A stretch of DNA of 64,000 nt from Gemmatimonadetes bacterium 13_1_20CM_4_69_16 (GCA_001919865.1 MNIR01000002.1:1-64000); one strand, 5' to 3'; shown: positions 33,046-42,264, counted from the stretch's first letter. Program-made: numbers and translations. Notes: generated by a model not told the origin, from the sequence alone.

Positions 33046-34932
33046 TCATCCCGGCGGGCCGGCCGCGTCGAGAATCCGCTGCCGCTGACCCGGCGTAAGC
33101 ATGTCGCGCTCCACTACCTCGCGGACGATCCCCGCCACAAACGCGTAGCCACGCGGCTCGGCGGTCAACCAGCGCTGCCACTCGAGCTCATCCAACGCCG
33201 CCGCCAGCGCGTCCGCATGGAGCGCCGAGCCGCGCTCGAGCGGGGACCTGGGCACCCGACCGCCCAGGACCGCCGCCACCGCGAGCACACGCTGCGCTCC
33301 AGCGCTCAGGCGGCGGAATCCGATCCGGATCGCCGCCACCACCGCGTCGGGGAGGTCCCCCGGGAGCGTCTGGTCCAGCGTCCGAAACGGCTCCGGCCAG
33401 GCACCGGGCGAGTCACGCAGGTCGAGGCCCGCCGCCACCGCGCGCAGCAGCTCGACCGCAAGCAGGGGGATACCCGCCGAATCGGTCGCGACGCGTCGAG
33501 TCACGCGGTCGAGCTCCACCTCGCTGTAGCCGGGGAGCGCCCAGCGCGCCAGGGCTCGCAACGCGTCGCTCGAGAGCGACTCAAGCGACACGACGGCGCC
33601 CAGGAGCTCCCGCCCGATCCGCACGCGCAGCGCATCGAGCTCGGCTCGCGGCGGCTGGGCCGTGACCGTCAAGAGCAGGAAGAGCGGTGACTGCGTGAGG
33701 TCGCGGGCGACGGCGCCGAGCGCGAGCAGCGACTCGCGGTCGAGCCATTGCGCGTCGTCCACCAGCACAACGAGCGGGTGCTCCTCCGCGACCGCGCGCA
33801 GCACTTCGCTGAGCGTCCGGCCGAGGGGCTCCGCCGGCGCGCCGCCGGCGCGGAGGGCGGCGAGGGCGGGCGGCGCCGCTCCGGCCACCCCGGGCGCCTC
33901 GAGCAACCCGCCCCGCGCGATGCCATGCAGCCCACTCCACGGTTCGTGCGAGTCCGCTTCGACCGCGCGCACCGCGACGGTCGCCGCACCTTCGAGCCGC
34001 GCGCGGTCCATCAGCTCTTCGGCGAGCCGCGTCTTCCCCGTCCCCGCGTCGCCTTCGAGGATCACAACCGCCGGGCAGCGCTTTCGCCGGCATGCGCCCC
34101 ACACCTCCAGCATCCGCTCCAGCTCCGCGGCGCGTCCCACCAGCGGCGCCCGCTGCTGTGTCGCCGCCACCTCCTCCCCGGTAGCACGGCCTGGGGGAAG
34201 TCGCCACACCCGTTCCCGCCGGATCCGCTCCGCGAGGGCCTTCGTCTCGTCAGCCGGCTCGGTGCCCATTTCCGATGAGAGGTGAGCCGCAAATGCCTGG
34301 AACTGGGCGAGCGCGCCCGCCCGATCTCCGGCGAGGGCGCAGCAGCGCATGACCGCCTGCACGGCGCGATCGGAGTCGCGCGCGAGCCCGAGCGCCCGTT
34401 GCGCCACGGCGCGCGCGGGAGCGACACTCCCCGCCCGCAGGAGCTGTTCGACGCGCTGGATGAGCGCGTCCACCGAGCGCGCGCGCCAGAATGCCCGTTC
34501 GGCCGCGATCCAGTCGTCGAGCCCGGATGCGCCCCGCACGCCGAAGCCCTCGAGGAACTCTCCGCTCACCAGCGCGGCGGCCGCTTCGTAGTCCTGTCCC
34601 GCGACGAGCGCGTCGAGCCGATCGGTGTCGAGCTCCACCGCACCGGCGCCGAGTCGCACCTGGTTGCCGTCCGACTCGAGCCCCCCCTCGCCGAGGTAGC
34701 GGCGCAGTGTGCGCACCGCCTCGTTGAGCGAGTGGCGCGCGTCCTCCTCGGGCTTGTCAGCCCACAGCAGCCCGATCAGATGCTCCCGGGTGCGGGCGCG
34801 TTTCGGCGAGCGCGCGAGGTACACGAGGAGCGCGAGGTTCTTCCGCCACAACAGCGCGGGCGGCGCCCCGGCGCCGTTCACGCTCACATCCACCGGGCCC
34901 AGCGTGCGGCAGACGATCACGCAGCCTCGCAT
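33046..34932 (-). CDS. BTAD-AAA (SARP-like) transcriptional regulator, copy 2
   Basis: A 628-residue paralogue of the 20.7-22.6 kb protein with the same order of parts. The winged-helix segment is CRTLGPVDVSVNG with LWRKNLALLVYLARSPKRARTREHLIGLLWAD. The BTAD repeats span about 95-245. Walker A is GDAGTGKTRL near 295 and Walker B is LVVLVDDAQWLD near 395. The C-terminus again ends in TPGQRQRIL, matching TPGQAKRYR of copy 1. ATG at 34932 gives the same N-terminal length as copy 1 and overlaps the kinase gene by 16 bp. Here regulator and kinase are co-transcribed. The likely target is the polyphosphate operon just downstream (inference). Confidence 0.87.
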   Translation of the reverse strand: MRGCVIVCRTLGPVDVSVNGAGAPPALLWRKNLALLVYLARSPKRARTREHLIGLLWADKPEEDARHSLNEAVRTLRRYLGEGGLESDGNQVRLGAGAVELDTDRLDALVAGQDYEAAAALVSGEFLEGFGVRGASGLDDWIAAERAFWRARSVDALIQRVEQLLRAGSVAPARAVAQRALGLARDSDRAVQAVMRCCALAGDRAGALAQFQAFAAHLSSEMGTEPADETKALAERIRRERVWRLPPGRATGEEVAATQQRAPLVGRAAELERMLEVWGACRRKRCPAVVILEGDAGTGKTRLAEELMDRARLEGAATVAVRAVEADSHEPWSGLHGIARGGLLEAPGVAGAAPPALAALRAGGAPAEPLGRTLSEVLRAVAEEHPLVVLVDDAQWLDRESLLALGAVARDLTQSPLFLLLTVTAQPPRAELDALRVRIGRELLGAVVSLESLSSDALRALARWALPGYSEVELDRVTRRVATDSAGIPLLAVELLRAVAAGLDLRDSPGAWPEPFRTLDQTLPGDLPDAVVAAIRIGFRRLSAGAQRVLAVAAVLGGRVPRSPLERGSALHADALAAALDELEWQRWLTAEPRGYAFVAGIVREVVERDMLTPGQRQRILDAAGPPG

Positions 34933-37712
34933 CGCAGAGCCGCGAGCCGTTGAGCCGCGGTGTCGGCCCGCGCGCGGTAGCGCGGCTCGCCGTCGGCCCA
35001 GAGACGCGCAACCGTACGGTAGGCGCGGCACGCTTCCTCAGACGATCCGGGGGAGCGCTCGACCAACCGGGCCAGCCGCCACTCGGCGAGTGGGGCGAAC
35101 GCCCAATCCACCTCCGCGGCCTGGGGATCTCCGGTCGGATAGCGAAACACATCTGAGTTCTCGTGCCAGATCAGCTCCGCGTGCCCGTTCGCGAGTTGCC
35201 CTGCTCGCTCAAACCACTCGGCTCGCGAGAGATGCAACACCGCGCGAAAGAAGGGGTCTTCCGTCCGTGCAGCGGGGACGCCGGCGAGGCCGTCGGTGGA
35301 CGCGAGGGCCGCGCCGTACGCGCCGCGCCGAGCTAGGGCATCGGCCTCCAACAGCCCCGCCAAGATTGGGGGTGGCTGCTCGTCGGCCAGCCGCCCGCTC
35401 GGCGGCGGATCGGCGCGAGGGGAACGCACCCGGTCGAGCACAGCCACCATCCAGGCGGCGCGCCGCCGTCGGTCTGCGGGCCCCGGCCGCTCGAACTCAT
35501 CTGCGAGGCGTGCCCGCACGCTCGGCAACTCGGCCGCCAGCCGGGCCGAATCCGCGTCGAACAGCAGCGTCGCGGCGTGCAACTCCTCGGCGAAAATCGC
35601 CAGCTCGGGAGAGCGACGAGCCAGCCGGCGAGCGAGGGCGATCGCCGTGTCGGGCCGTCCCAGGGCCACCAGGGCCAGCACCCGAGCGAGGCTCGCCGAC
35701 CGCTCGAACCCCGGCTCGTGCAGCAGTCGCTCGGCAAACACCAGCTCCCCCTGAGGAACGCCAAAAGCCCCCAGGTACCGGGCCCCGGCGTCGAGCTGAG
35801 TGACTCCCACGCGCTTTGCCTGTCGCACGAGGCCGTCTGTCCGGCGCACGGCCTCGGCGCTCGGCAAGAACCGCCACGCGTACGCGAGCTCGACGAGGGC
35901 GAGGGTAGCGAACGAGGGCGGGTCGCTCGGGTTGCCGAGCCGCTCTCGGCCCGCGAGGGCCGCCGTGGCGCGGGCCGAGTCCCCTTCGACGATGTGAACC
36001 CACGCGAGATGCTCCAGCGCGGGACCGAAAGCCGGCTGGAACTTGAGGACATCCTCGAACGGTGCCAGTGCCTCGCGCCGCGAGCGCCCCACCAGCGGCC
36101 CGCGGTGCAGCAGCTCGTCACCGCGCCGGAATTGGCCGAACAGGAAGTCTCTCCAGCGCCGCGTCAGCCCGTCGAGCGAGTCCAGGCGCGCCGCGAGCGG
36201 CAGCTGTTGCGCGCGTATCAATCGCTGGTAAGGAAGCGGGAACGCGTCGACATGGGCGAGGTAGTGATTGTCGCGCGGGTCGTCCTCAAGGTCGAGCCAC
36301 CGACCCACCTCCGCGTGGCGGAGGTAGCAGAGCCAACAGGTCGAGTCGATAGCGCTGGCGGCAGCGTAGGCCGCGCGGGCCTCGGCCCAGCGGGCTTCCG
36401 CGAACAACCGCTCCGCTCTACGGAAGGCGAGGAGCCCTGGCTGTGTCTTGGGCAGCACCGCCGCTGGCAGCGAGCGATCGAGCAGTTTGGGAGTCCCCAG
36501 CATCGACCCGAACACACGATCGGCCAGGTCCGCGATCAACACGGGCCATTGTTCCGCACGCCCCCGCACGTCGATCGTGTCCAGTCCCGGCACTGCGCTC
36601 GCCACGCGAAGTCGCACGCCGCCGCCGCTCTGCTCGATGTCCACCGCGAGATGCGACGCGCGATGGAAGTACCGCGCGAATCCGGAGCCGCAGTCGGCCG
36701 ACAGCGCGGGGTAGCGGTCGAGGTCCCGGGCCAGTCCGCACGCGACGGAATCGGCGAGCCAGGGCGCCAGCCCCGGTATCGAGCTCGCCGCCCCGACCTC
36801 CAGTCGCACCGTCGTGGGCGGCGCCGTCCACAAGACCACGATCGCCATCCCCGCCAAGGTACAGCCCACCGCCACGCCGATCGTGTTGCGCCGATACCGC
36901 CAGACGCGCGTGCGCCACAGCGCGTGGCGGAACGACGCAGCGTCAGGCCACCGGTCCGCGGGATCCCGCTCGAGGGCCAGCCGCAGCACGCGCGCGACGT
37001 GGCCCGGCACGCCCTGCCACACGCGGTGCGATCCCTCCCGCTGCGCCTCGAACCAGTGCCGACCGGTGAACGCCTCGTAGATGACCATCCCCGCGGCGTA
37101 CAGATCCGTCCGCTCGGTGACCTCGTCGCCCGCTGCCTGCTCGGGGGGCATGTAGTCCAGCGTGCCGATGACGGTCCCCGGCTGCGTGACCGGAAGCGCG
37201 TCGTCAGCGCCACGCCCCGCGGTGGCCTGCCGCTTCGCTATTCCGAAGTCCACCAGCACAGCACGCTCACCCACCAGGAACACGTTCGCGGGCTTGACGT
37301 CCCGATGCACGACTCCGCGGCGATGGGCGGCCTCGAGCGCGTCGAGCAGGTCCCGGCCGAGCTTCAAGGCGCGTGCGGGGGGGAGCGGGCCCCTCACCAG
37401 CCCATCCGCCACCGTCTCGCCCACGAGGAAGTCCATCACGTAATACGGCATCCCCTCCGCCTCATCGGCGTCGTGGATCGGGACGATGTTCGGATGGCTG
37501 AAGCTTGCGAGGGTCTGAGCTTCCTGCCGGAAGCGCTCCGCCGCTTGTGCCGTGTAGAGTTCCGGACGGATGATCTTGACCGCCACCAGCCGGTCCAGGG
37601 CGCGCTGCCGGGCGAGAAACACCGTCCCCATGCCGCCGCTCGCGAGCACGCGTTCGACGTCATAGCCCTTCGGCGCCAGAGCGGCGCGCACCCGCTCCAA
37701 CCACGTTGTCAT
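34917..37712 (-). CDS. Transmembrane Ser/Thr protein kinase with TPR-like region, copy 2
   Basis: 931 residues. The kinase domain spans about 15-280 with LASGGMGTVF, LVAVKIIRPE, HRDVKPANVF, LVDFGIAKR and GTLDYMPPEQAAG (PPE in place of the usual APE). A transmembrane helix (GVAVGCTLAGMAIVVLW) is near residue 300. The periplasmic part has paired cysteines in DSVACGLARDL and SADCGSGFARY, and many TPR-like helices (AERLFAEARWAEARAAYAAAS). The architecture equals that of copy 1 but sequence divergence is large. The gene is first in a two-gene operon with its BTAD-AAA regulator. A phosphorylation-coupled regulator pair is the natural reading. Confidence 0.9.
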   Translation of the reverse strand: MTTWLERVRAALAPKGYDVERVLASGGMGTVFLARQRALDRLVAVKIIRPELYTAQAAERFRQEAQTLASFSHPNIVPIHDADEAEGMPYYVMDFLVGETVADGLVRGPLPPARALKLGRDLLDALEAAHRRGVVHRDVKPANVFLVGERAVLVDFGIAKRQATAGRGADDALPVTQPGTVIGTLDYMPPEQAAGDEVTERTDLYAAGMVIYEAFTGRHWFEAQREGSHRVWQGVPGHVARVLRLALERDPADRWPDAASFRHALWRTRVWRYRRNTIGVAVGCTLAGMAIVVLWTAPPTTVRLEVGAASSIPGLAPWLADSVACGLARDLDRYPALSADCGSGFARYFHRASHLAVDIEQSGGGVRLRVASAVPGLDTIDVRGRAEQWPVLIADLADRVFGSMLGTPKLLDRSLPAAVLPKTQPGLLAFRRAERLFAEARWAEARAAYAAASAIDSTCWLCYLRHAEVGRWLDLEDDPRDNHYLAHVDAFPLPYQRLIRAQQLPLAARLDSLDGLTRRWRDFLFGQFRRGDELLHRGPLVGRSRREALAPFEDVLKFQPAFGPALEHLAWVHIVEGDSARATAALAGRERLGNPSDPPSFATLALVELAYAWRFLPSAEAVRRTDGLVRQAKRVGVTQLDAGARYLGAFGVPQGELVFAERLLHEPGFERSASLARVLALVALGRPDTAIALARRLARRSPELAIFAEELHAATLLFDADSARLAAELPSVRARLADEFERPGPADRRRRAAWMVAVLDRVRSPRADPPPSGRLADEQPPPILAGLLEADALARRGAYGAALASTDGLAGVPAARTEDPFFRAVLHLSRAEWFERAGQLANGHAELIWHENSDVFRYPTGDPQAAEVDWAFAPLAEWRLARLVERSPGSSEEACRAYRTVARLWADGEPRYRARADTAAQRLAALRCEAA

Positions 37713-37762
37713 AGGAAAGCGACCCGCCGGTGAACATCCCGGGCCGCGGCTGGAAAGTCAAA

Positions 37763-37793
37763 CGGCCCCGGAGCGCATCCCCCCCCGGGGCCG
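37763..37793 (-). terminator. Rho-independent-type terminator after the first cupredoxin gene
   Basis: CGGCCCCGG (37763-37771) and CCGGGGCCG (37785-37793) form a perfect 9-bp stem with a 13-base loop. On the minus strand the stem is followed by TTTGACTTT. It lies 28 bp after the cupredoxin stop. Confidence 0.65.
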
Positions 37794-37821
37794 TACGGAC
37801 TCGGCTGGTCGGGCCGGCGGC

Positions 37822-38304
37822 TTACTGCACCGTGATCGTGATGTGCATCCCCAACGCGACGTGTGGCATACAGTAGCCCTTGTAGACACCCGCCGGAGCG
37901 CCGGCGAACGACACGTCGTACTTCTCGTTCGGCTGCGTGAGGAACGGCCCGGTGAGATCGCCCATCGGATTCGGCATCCCCTTCTTCAGCGCGTCGGCTG
38001 CGCCCTTGGGAATCGAGTCGCCGTAGAAGGCGACGTTGTGCGGGCCGCCCGACACGTTGATGAACCGCACCGTGGTGCCGGTCTTGAGGGCCAGCGTGGC
38101 CGGCTCGAACGCGGCCTTGGTGGTCCCGTTGCCGGTCATCTTCACCTCGACGACGACCGCCGCCGTCGTAGGTGCCGCGGGCGCCGCTGCGGCGTTCGCC
38201 GTCGCGGGAACGGCGGCCGCCGCCTGAGACGCGTCCGGCTTGCTCCCGCCACCACAGGCGACGGCGCCGAGGGCGAGAAGAGTGGTGAGCGCAGTCAACC
38301 GCAT
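37822..38304 (-). CDS. Plastocyanin/auracyanin-like blue-copper lipoprotein
   Basis: 160 residues. A lipoprotein signal (LLALGAVACGGGSKP, cysteine near residue 18) and an Ala/Pro-rich linker (25-52) precede a cupredoxin domain. The copper ligands are visible: histidine in SGGPHNVAFYG, then cysteine, histidine and methionine in YKGYCMPHVALGMHITITVQ. It should carry single electrons at the outer face of the inner membrane. An insertion between the first His and the Cys (SIPKGAADALKKGMPNPMGD) is longer than in plant plastocyanin. Together with alternative complex III about 7 kb away it could serve as an electron acceptor. It is divergent from the rhodanese gene, with a CRP-like site between. Confidence 0.88.
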   Translation of the reverse strand: MRLTALTTLLALGAVACGGGSKPDASQAAAAVPATANAAAAPAAPTTAAVVVEVKMTGNGTTKAAFEPATLALKTGTTVRFINVSGGPHNVAFYGDSIPKGAADALKKGMPNPMGDLTGPFLTQPNEKYDVSFAGAPAGVYKGYCMPHVALGMHITITVQ

Positions 38305-38341
38305 TGCTGATGTCCTCCGATACGTTGGCTGAATAATCGTT

Positions 38342-38357
38342 TGTGAACGGGTTCACG
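38342..38357. promoter_or_regulatory. CRP/FNR-type palindromic operator candidate
   Basis: TGTGA-N6-TCACG, with the core GTGAACGGGTTCAC perfectly palindromic, matches the CRP-family consensus TGTGA-N6-TCACA in 9 of 10 half-site positions. It lies in the divergent spacer between the cupredoxin gene (start 38304) and the rhodanese/MBL gene (start 38443), so it could control both. Confidence 0.42.
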
Positions 38358-38442
38358 ATAACCCAGCAGCCCCCAAAACGGGAGACCTGGAAAGCCGCGG
38401 TGGCGGTTGCATTTTCGCACGCCCCCAACGACACTCATCCGC

Positions 38443-39594
38443 ATGTCGAGCGCTTCCGTTCCTCAGATCTCGCCCGAGCAGCTCGCCCAGAGCCTCGAGC
38501 GCGGCGACCGCGTGCAGCTGCTCGATATCCGCGCCGCAGAGCGAGTGGCGCAAGGCGCCGTACGCTTCGGGTCGACGCTCGACTTCCGCGCCCTCCCCGC
38601 CTCCCAGATGTACGAACTGCGGGACCTCGAGCCCCTCCGGCTGGACCCGCGCCACCCAGTCGCGGTGATCTGCGGACATGGTAACTCGAGCAAGCGAGCC
38701 ACCTCGTTCCTGCGCGCGAAGGGATTCGAGGCCTACTCGATGACTGGCGGAATGGCGGCGTGGGAAACGGTCTATCTGCCTCGCTTCCTCACCCCCACGC
38801 CGTCCCTGCAGCACGTGGTCCAGCTCGACCGGGTGGGCAAGGGCGCGCTGTCCTACGTACTGGTCAGCGAGGGCGACGCCGTCGTCGTAGACCCCGGTCG
38901 CCACCTGGAGCGCTACGACGCGTTACTCCAGCAGCTCGGCGCCGCGCCCGCCGCCGTGGTTGACACGCACATGCACGCCGATTACCTGAGCGGCGCACGC
39001 GCGGCCGCCGCGCGGTGGCAGGTGCCCTACTTCCTCCATCTCGATGACGCTCGCTCGCCGTACGACGGGACCGAGGGTCGCTTCGCGTATCGGCCGGTCG
39101 CGGAAGGCGACACGATCGCGTTCGGGCGCGCCGCGCTGCGCGTCGAGCACGTGCCCGGGCACACGCTGGGGAGCATCGCGTTGATCGCGGACGAGTCGCT
39201 CGCGCTCACCGGGGACTTCCTGTTCGTGCACTCGGTGGGCCGGCCGGACCTGGGTGGCAAGCGGGACGCCTGGGCGCGGCTCCTGTGGCACAGCCTCGTC
39301 CGGGTGCGGCGCGAGTGGCCGGGCGACCGCCTCGTGCTGCCCGCGCACTACGCCGGTGAGCCGGAGCGCCGCGCCGACCGCAGCGTCGCCGTGCGGTTTG
39401 ACGTGCTCACCGCCCTCAACCCAGCGGCCGCCGTCACACAAGAGCCGCTGTTCCTCGACTGGGTGGCTGGCAACACGCCAGCGCCCCCGGAGAGCTACCG
39501 GATGATCAAGCTGGCGAATCTGGGACTGTTGGACGTGGCGGAGACGGACGCCGAGGCTTTGGAGTTCGGACCCAATCAGTGCGCGGTGCAATAG
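38443..39594 (+). CDS. Rhodanese/metallo-beta-lactamase fusion, persulfide dioxygenase-like
   Basis: 383 residues. Residues about 8-105 are a rhodanese domain with the active-site loop VICGHGNSSKRA (cysteine nucleophile). Residues about 115-345 are a metallo-beta-lactamase fold with DTHMHADYLSGA, EHVPGHTLGSIAL, LTGDFLFVHSVGRPDL and LPAHYAG. This metal-ligand set matches ETHE1/glyoxalase II-type persulfide dioxygenases; the sixth position of HxHxDH is tyrosine. Sulfane-sulfur handling (glutathione or protein persulfide oxidation) is likely. In most known fusions the rhodanese is C-terminal; here it is first. ATG at 38443 is chosen by the domain start. Confidence 0.83.
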   Translation: MSSASVPQISPEQLAQSLERGDRVQLLDIRAAERVAQGAVRFGSTLDFRALPASQMYELRDLEPLRLDPRHPVAVICGHGNSSKRATSFLRAKGFEAYSMTGGMAAWETVYLPRFLTPTPSLQHVVQLDRVGKGALSYVLVSEGDAVVVDPGRHLERYDALLQQLGAAPAAVVDTHMHADYLSGARAAAARWQVPYFLHLDDARSPYDGTEGRFAYRPVAEGDTIAFGRAALRVEHVPGHTLGSIALIADESLALTGDFLFVHSVGRPDLGGKRDAWARLLWHSLVRVRREWPGDRLVLPAHYAGEPERRADRSVAVRFDVLTALNPAAAVTQEPLFLDWVAGNTPAPPESYRMIKLANLGLLDVAETDAEALEFGPNQCAVQ

Positions 39595-39613
39595 ACATCA
39601 GACGTCAGACATC

Positions 39614-39946
39614 TCACTCCACCGGCGCCTGTAACACCACGTAGCTCCAGTCCGCCCCCCCCAGCGTCTGGAAGCCATACGGCACGCCGGCCGGAATGTG
39701 GACCAGGTCGTTCGCCGCCACTTCGATGCGGTCGCCGTCCAGCAGCATCACCCCGCGGCCCGCCAGCGTGAAGATAAGGACTCCTGTGTCCTCCACGGAG
39801 ATCGGTACCACGGCACCCGCCTGCATGACCGTGTGCTCGAAGCGGAGCCCCGCCAGCATACCGGGGAGATTGAGAACGGTGTGGCGGCGCAGGTCTTCGA
39901 CCGTCGTCGGGAGCTTGGTGAGGCGGCGGTAAGTGTAGCGCGGCAC
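39614..39946 (-). CDS. Small cupin-domain protein
   Basis: 110 residues with one cupin barrel: VMQAGAVVPISVEDTGVLIFTLAGRGVMLLDGDRIEVAANDLVHIPAGVPYGFQTLG. The two motifs are present, but the usual histidine pair of motif 1 is replaced (VPISVEDT), leaving only the HIPAG histidine, so metal binding and catalysis are doubtful; it may bind a small ligand. GTG at 39946 is selected because GGGAAC and AGGGG lie just upstream; the longer frame to 40324 has no domain content. It converges on the rhodanese gene, with only 19 bp between stops. Confidence 0.72.
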   Translation of the reverse strand: MPRYTYRRLTKLPTTVEDLRRHTVLNLPGMLAGLRFEHTVMQAGAVVPISVEDTGVLIFTLAGRGVMLLDGDRIEVAANDLVHIPAGVPYGFQTLGGADWSYVVLQAPVE

Positions 39947-40118
39947 GAGTTCCCGTCCCCTAGGGCGCTGCGATCTTACGGCCGATGGCGGGCGCGCTCC
40001 AAGATGGGTGCGGGCCTCCCCTCGCCGCAACCCCTTGGCGCGATGAGTGCTAGTGCGCTTGTGCAACCCGTTCCAGGTCAAGCGTCTCTCATGGCGTCTC
40101 TCACAGGAACCGGTCGCC

Positions 40119-42260
40119 ATGCTGTCCCCGAAGCGTCTGCTGGTGCTGTCCGCCGCCTTCCTCTTGATCGCGCCGGAGCTACGGGCGCAAGGCTGGATCG
40201 AGCCGATCCGGCCGTTCCCCCGCGGGGCCATCCAGAAAGTGCGCAGCGCCGTCCAAGTCGCGGTGACGGGGCGCTTCGCCCGCGTGACGGTAGAGGAATG
40301 GTTCCGCAACACCGGCCCGGTCATGGATGAAGCAAGCTACCTGTATCCCCTGCCGGGCGAGACCGTGTTCAGCGAGTTCTCCCTGTGGCAGGGAGACCGC
40401 GAGCTCAAAGGTGAGCCGATGGACGCAGCGCAGGCGCGCGCGATCTACGAGGAGATCGTGCGACGCAAACGCGACCCCGCCCTGATCGAACTGGCGGGCC
40501 ACGGGCTGCTGCGGGCACGCGTGTTCCCCATCACCCCCGGCGAAACGCGCAAGATCACGCTGCGCTACACGCAGATCCTCGAGCGAACGGGAGACGCGTT
40601 GCGCTTCCGCTATGCCGCCGGCACCGCGGCCGCCTCACTCAGCTTTCGGCTTCAGGTGGACAGCGCCGCCCGCGTCGGTGATCCCTACTCGCCCACGCAT
40701 CGGCTGACCGTGAACCGGAGCGGCGATCGCCTCGAGCTGGCCCTGGCCGACACCACCGGCAGCGGCGACCTCGAGCTGTTACTGCCGCTCACGCGCGGGC
40801 TGGTCGGGATGTCGCTCCTCACCCATCAACCGGTCGGCGAGGACGGGTTCTTCATGCTGCTGCTCGCGCCGGGTCGCGCCGCCGCGGCCGAGCGCCTGCG
40901 GCGCGATGTCGTCGCGGTGCTCGACGTGTCGGGCTCGATGTCGGGTGACAAACTCGACCAGGCGAAGGCGGCGCTCGTGCAGCTGCTCGGGACGGTGCGC
41001 AGCGGGGACCGGTTCCGCGTGGTCACGTTCGCGAGCGGCGTGCACCGCTACGCCGCGGGGTGGACCGAGGTGTCGGCCGACAACATCCGCGCCGCCCAGG
41101 ACTGGGTGCGCCGCGTCGACACCGACGGCGGCACCAACATCGCGGGCGCGCTGACCGAGGCGCTCGCCGAACCGCCGGGGGAGGGCGCCCTCGGCGTGGT
41201 CGTGTTTCTCACGGACGGAATGCCCACGGTGGGGGAGACCGATCCGGAACGGATCGCGGAGCAGGCGGACCACGGCCGCGGGGCGTTTCGGGTCTTTGCC
41301 TTCGGAATCGGGTACGACGTGAACACGTACTTGCTGGACCGGCTGACCGACCGCGCCCGCGGCGTCACCGAATACATCCGACCGGGAGGAGACATCGAGC
41401 AAGCGGTGGGGTCGCTCGCCACGAAGATCTCGAGCCCCGTGCTCACCGATCTCGCCCTGCGGGGCGACGGCGTCGAGCTGTACGACCTGCAGCCGGAGCG
41501 CCTGCCCGACCTGTTCGCGGGCGAGGAGCTGGTGATCTTCGGACGTCATCGGGGAGGCGGCAGCGGGGAACGGGTCGTGACGGTCACCGGACGGCGCAAC
41601 GGCCACGAAGAGCGGTTCACCACCGAAGCTCGCTTCGGCGGCGAGGGGTCGGGCAACGATTACGTCCCCCAACTGTGGGCCGCGCGCAAAGCAGGCGCGC
41701 TGTCGCGTGAGATCCGGCTCCATGGGGCGAACCCCGAAGTCGTGGGCGAGCTGAAGCGTCTGGCACTGCGGTACGGCATCCTCACCGAGTACACCTCCTA
41801 TCTCGTGCAGGAGCCGAACCAGGTCGTGGTTCGACCGATGCTCCTACAGGCGCCAGCCCCGCAGGACCAGGCGGGCGCCGAAGCGGTACGCCGCTCGCGC
41901 GCAGAGAAGGCGCTCGTCGGCTCGGCGCAGCTGAGCGCGGTGACCGTGAGCGATGGCGCCGAGGTCGACGCCTCGAGCGCCAGCCGCTCGCAGCGGATCG
42001 GCGGGCGCGTCTTCGTGTGGCGTGACAGCACCTGGACGGATATCGCGCACGGCGACTCGCTTCGCGTGGTGCGGGTCGCGGCGTTCAGCGATGCGTACTT
42101 CGCGTTGCTGCGGGCTCTGCCGGAGCTCAGGAAGGCGGCAACGCTGGAACCGGCCGTCCTGGTGGCCGGACGGCACGTGAGCATCAAGATTGAGGCTGTG
42201 GGAAGGACCACCTGGCAGGACGGCGAGCTGGCGACGCTGGTCCGCGACTTCCGGTCGTGA
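40119..42260 (+). CDS. Secreted VIT-VWA domain protein
   Basis: 713 residues with a signal peptide (LLVLSAAFLLIAPELRAQ). Residues about 25-150 form a vault/inter-alpha-trypsin (VIT) domain (VEEWFRNTGPVMDEASYLYPLPGETVFSEF, ARAIYEEIVRRKRDPALIE). Residues about 265-435 are a von Willebrand A domain with the metal-binding DVSGSMSGDK, later FLTDGMPTVGETD. The C-terminal 250 residues contain strands and a region (SAVTVSDGAEVDASSASRSQRIGG) with a conserved-looking closing part. Such proteins act in adhesion or protein scaffolding at the cell surface; here it precedes an ECF sigma/anti-sigma pair, suggesting surface-signal control. ATG at 40119 has AGGA 11 bases upstream. Confidence 0.85.
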   Translation: MLSPKRLLVLSAAFLLIAPELRAQGWIEPIRPFPRGAIQKVRSAVQVAVTGRFARVTVEEWFRNTGPVMDEASYLYPLPGETVFSEFSLWQGDRELKGEPMDAAQARAIYEEIVRRKRDPALIELAGHGLLRARVFPITPGETRKITLRYTQILERTGDALRFRYAAGTAAASLSFRLQVDSAARVGDPYSPTHRLTVNRSGDRLELALADTTGSGDLELLLPLTRGLVGMSLLTHQPVGEDGFFMLLLAPGRAAAAERLRRDVVAVLDVSGSMSGDKLDQAKAALVQLLGTVRSGDRFRVVTFASGVHRYAAGWTEVSADNIRAAQDWVRRVDTDGGTNIAGALTEALAEPPGEGALGVVVFLTDGMPTVGETDPERIAEQADHGRGAFRVFAFGIGYDVNTYLLDRLTDRARGVTEYIRPGGDIEQAVGSLATKISSPVLTDLALRGDGVELYDLQPERLPDLFAGEELVIFGRHRGGGSGERVVTVTGRRNGHEERFTTEARFGGEGSGNDYVPQLWAARKAGALSREIRLHGANPEVVGELKRLALRYGILTEYTSYLVQEPNQVVVRPMLLQAPAPQDQAGAEAVRRSRAEKALVGSAQLSAVTVSDGAEVDASSASRSQRIGGRVFVWRDSTWTDIAHGDSLRVVRVAAFSDAYFALLRALPELRKAATLEPAVLVAGRHVSIKIEAVGRTTWQDGELATLVRDFRS

Positions 42261-42264
42261 CAGT

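Noticed and set aside
35577-37733. 718-codon open frame antisense to the second kinase
   Set aside because: The kinase motifs on the minus strand are unambiguous; this frame is an Arg/Gln/Pro-rich shadow.
39595-39616. Short repeat of GACATC/GACGTC between two convergent stops
   Set aside because: The 20-base stretch has small overlapping repeats but no stable stem and no known site; too short to interpret.
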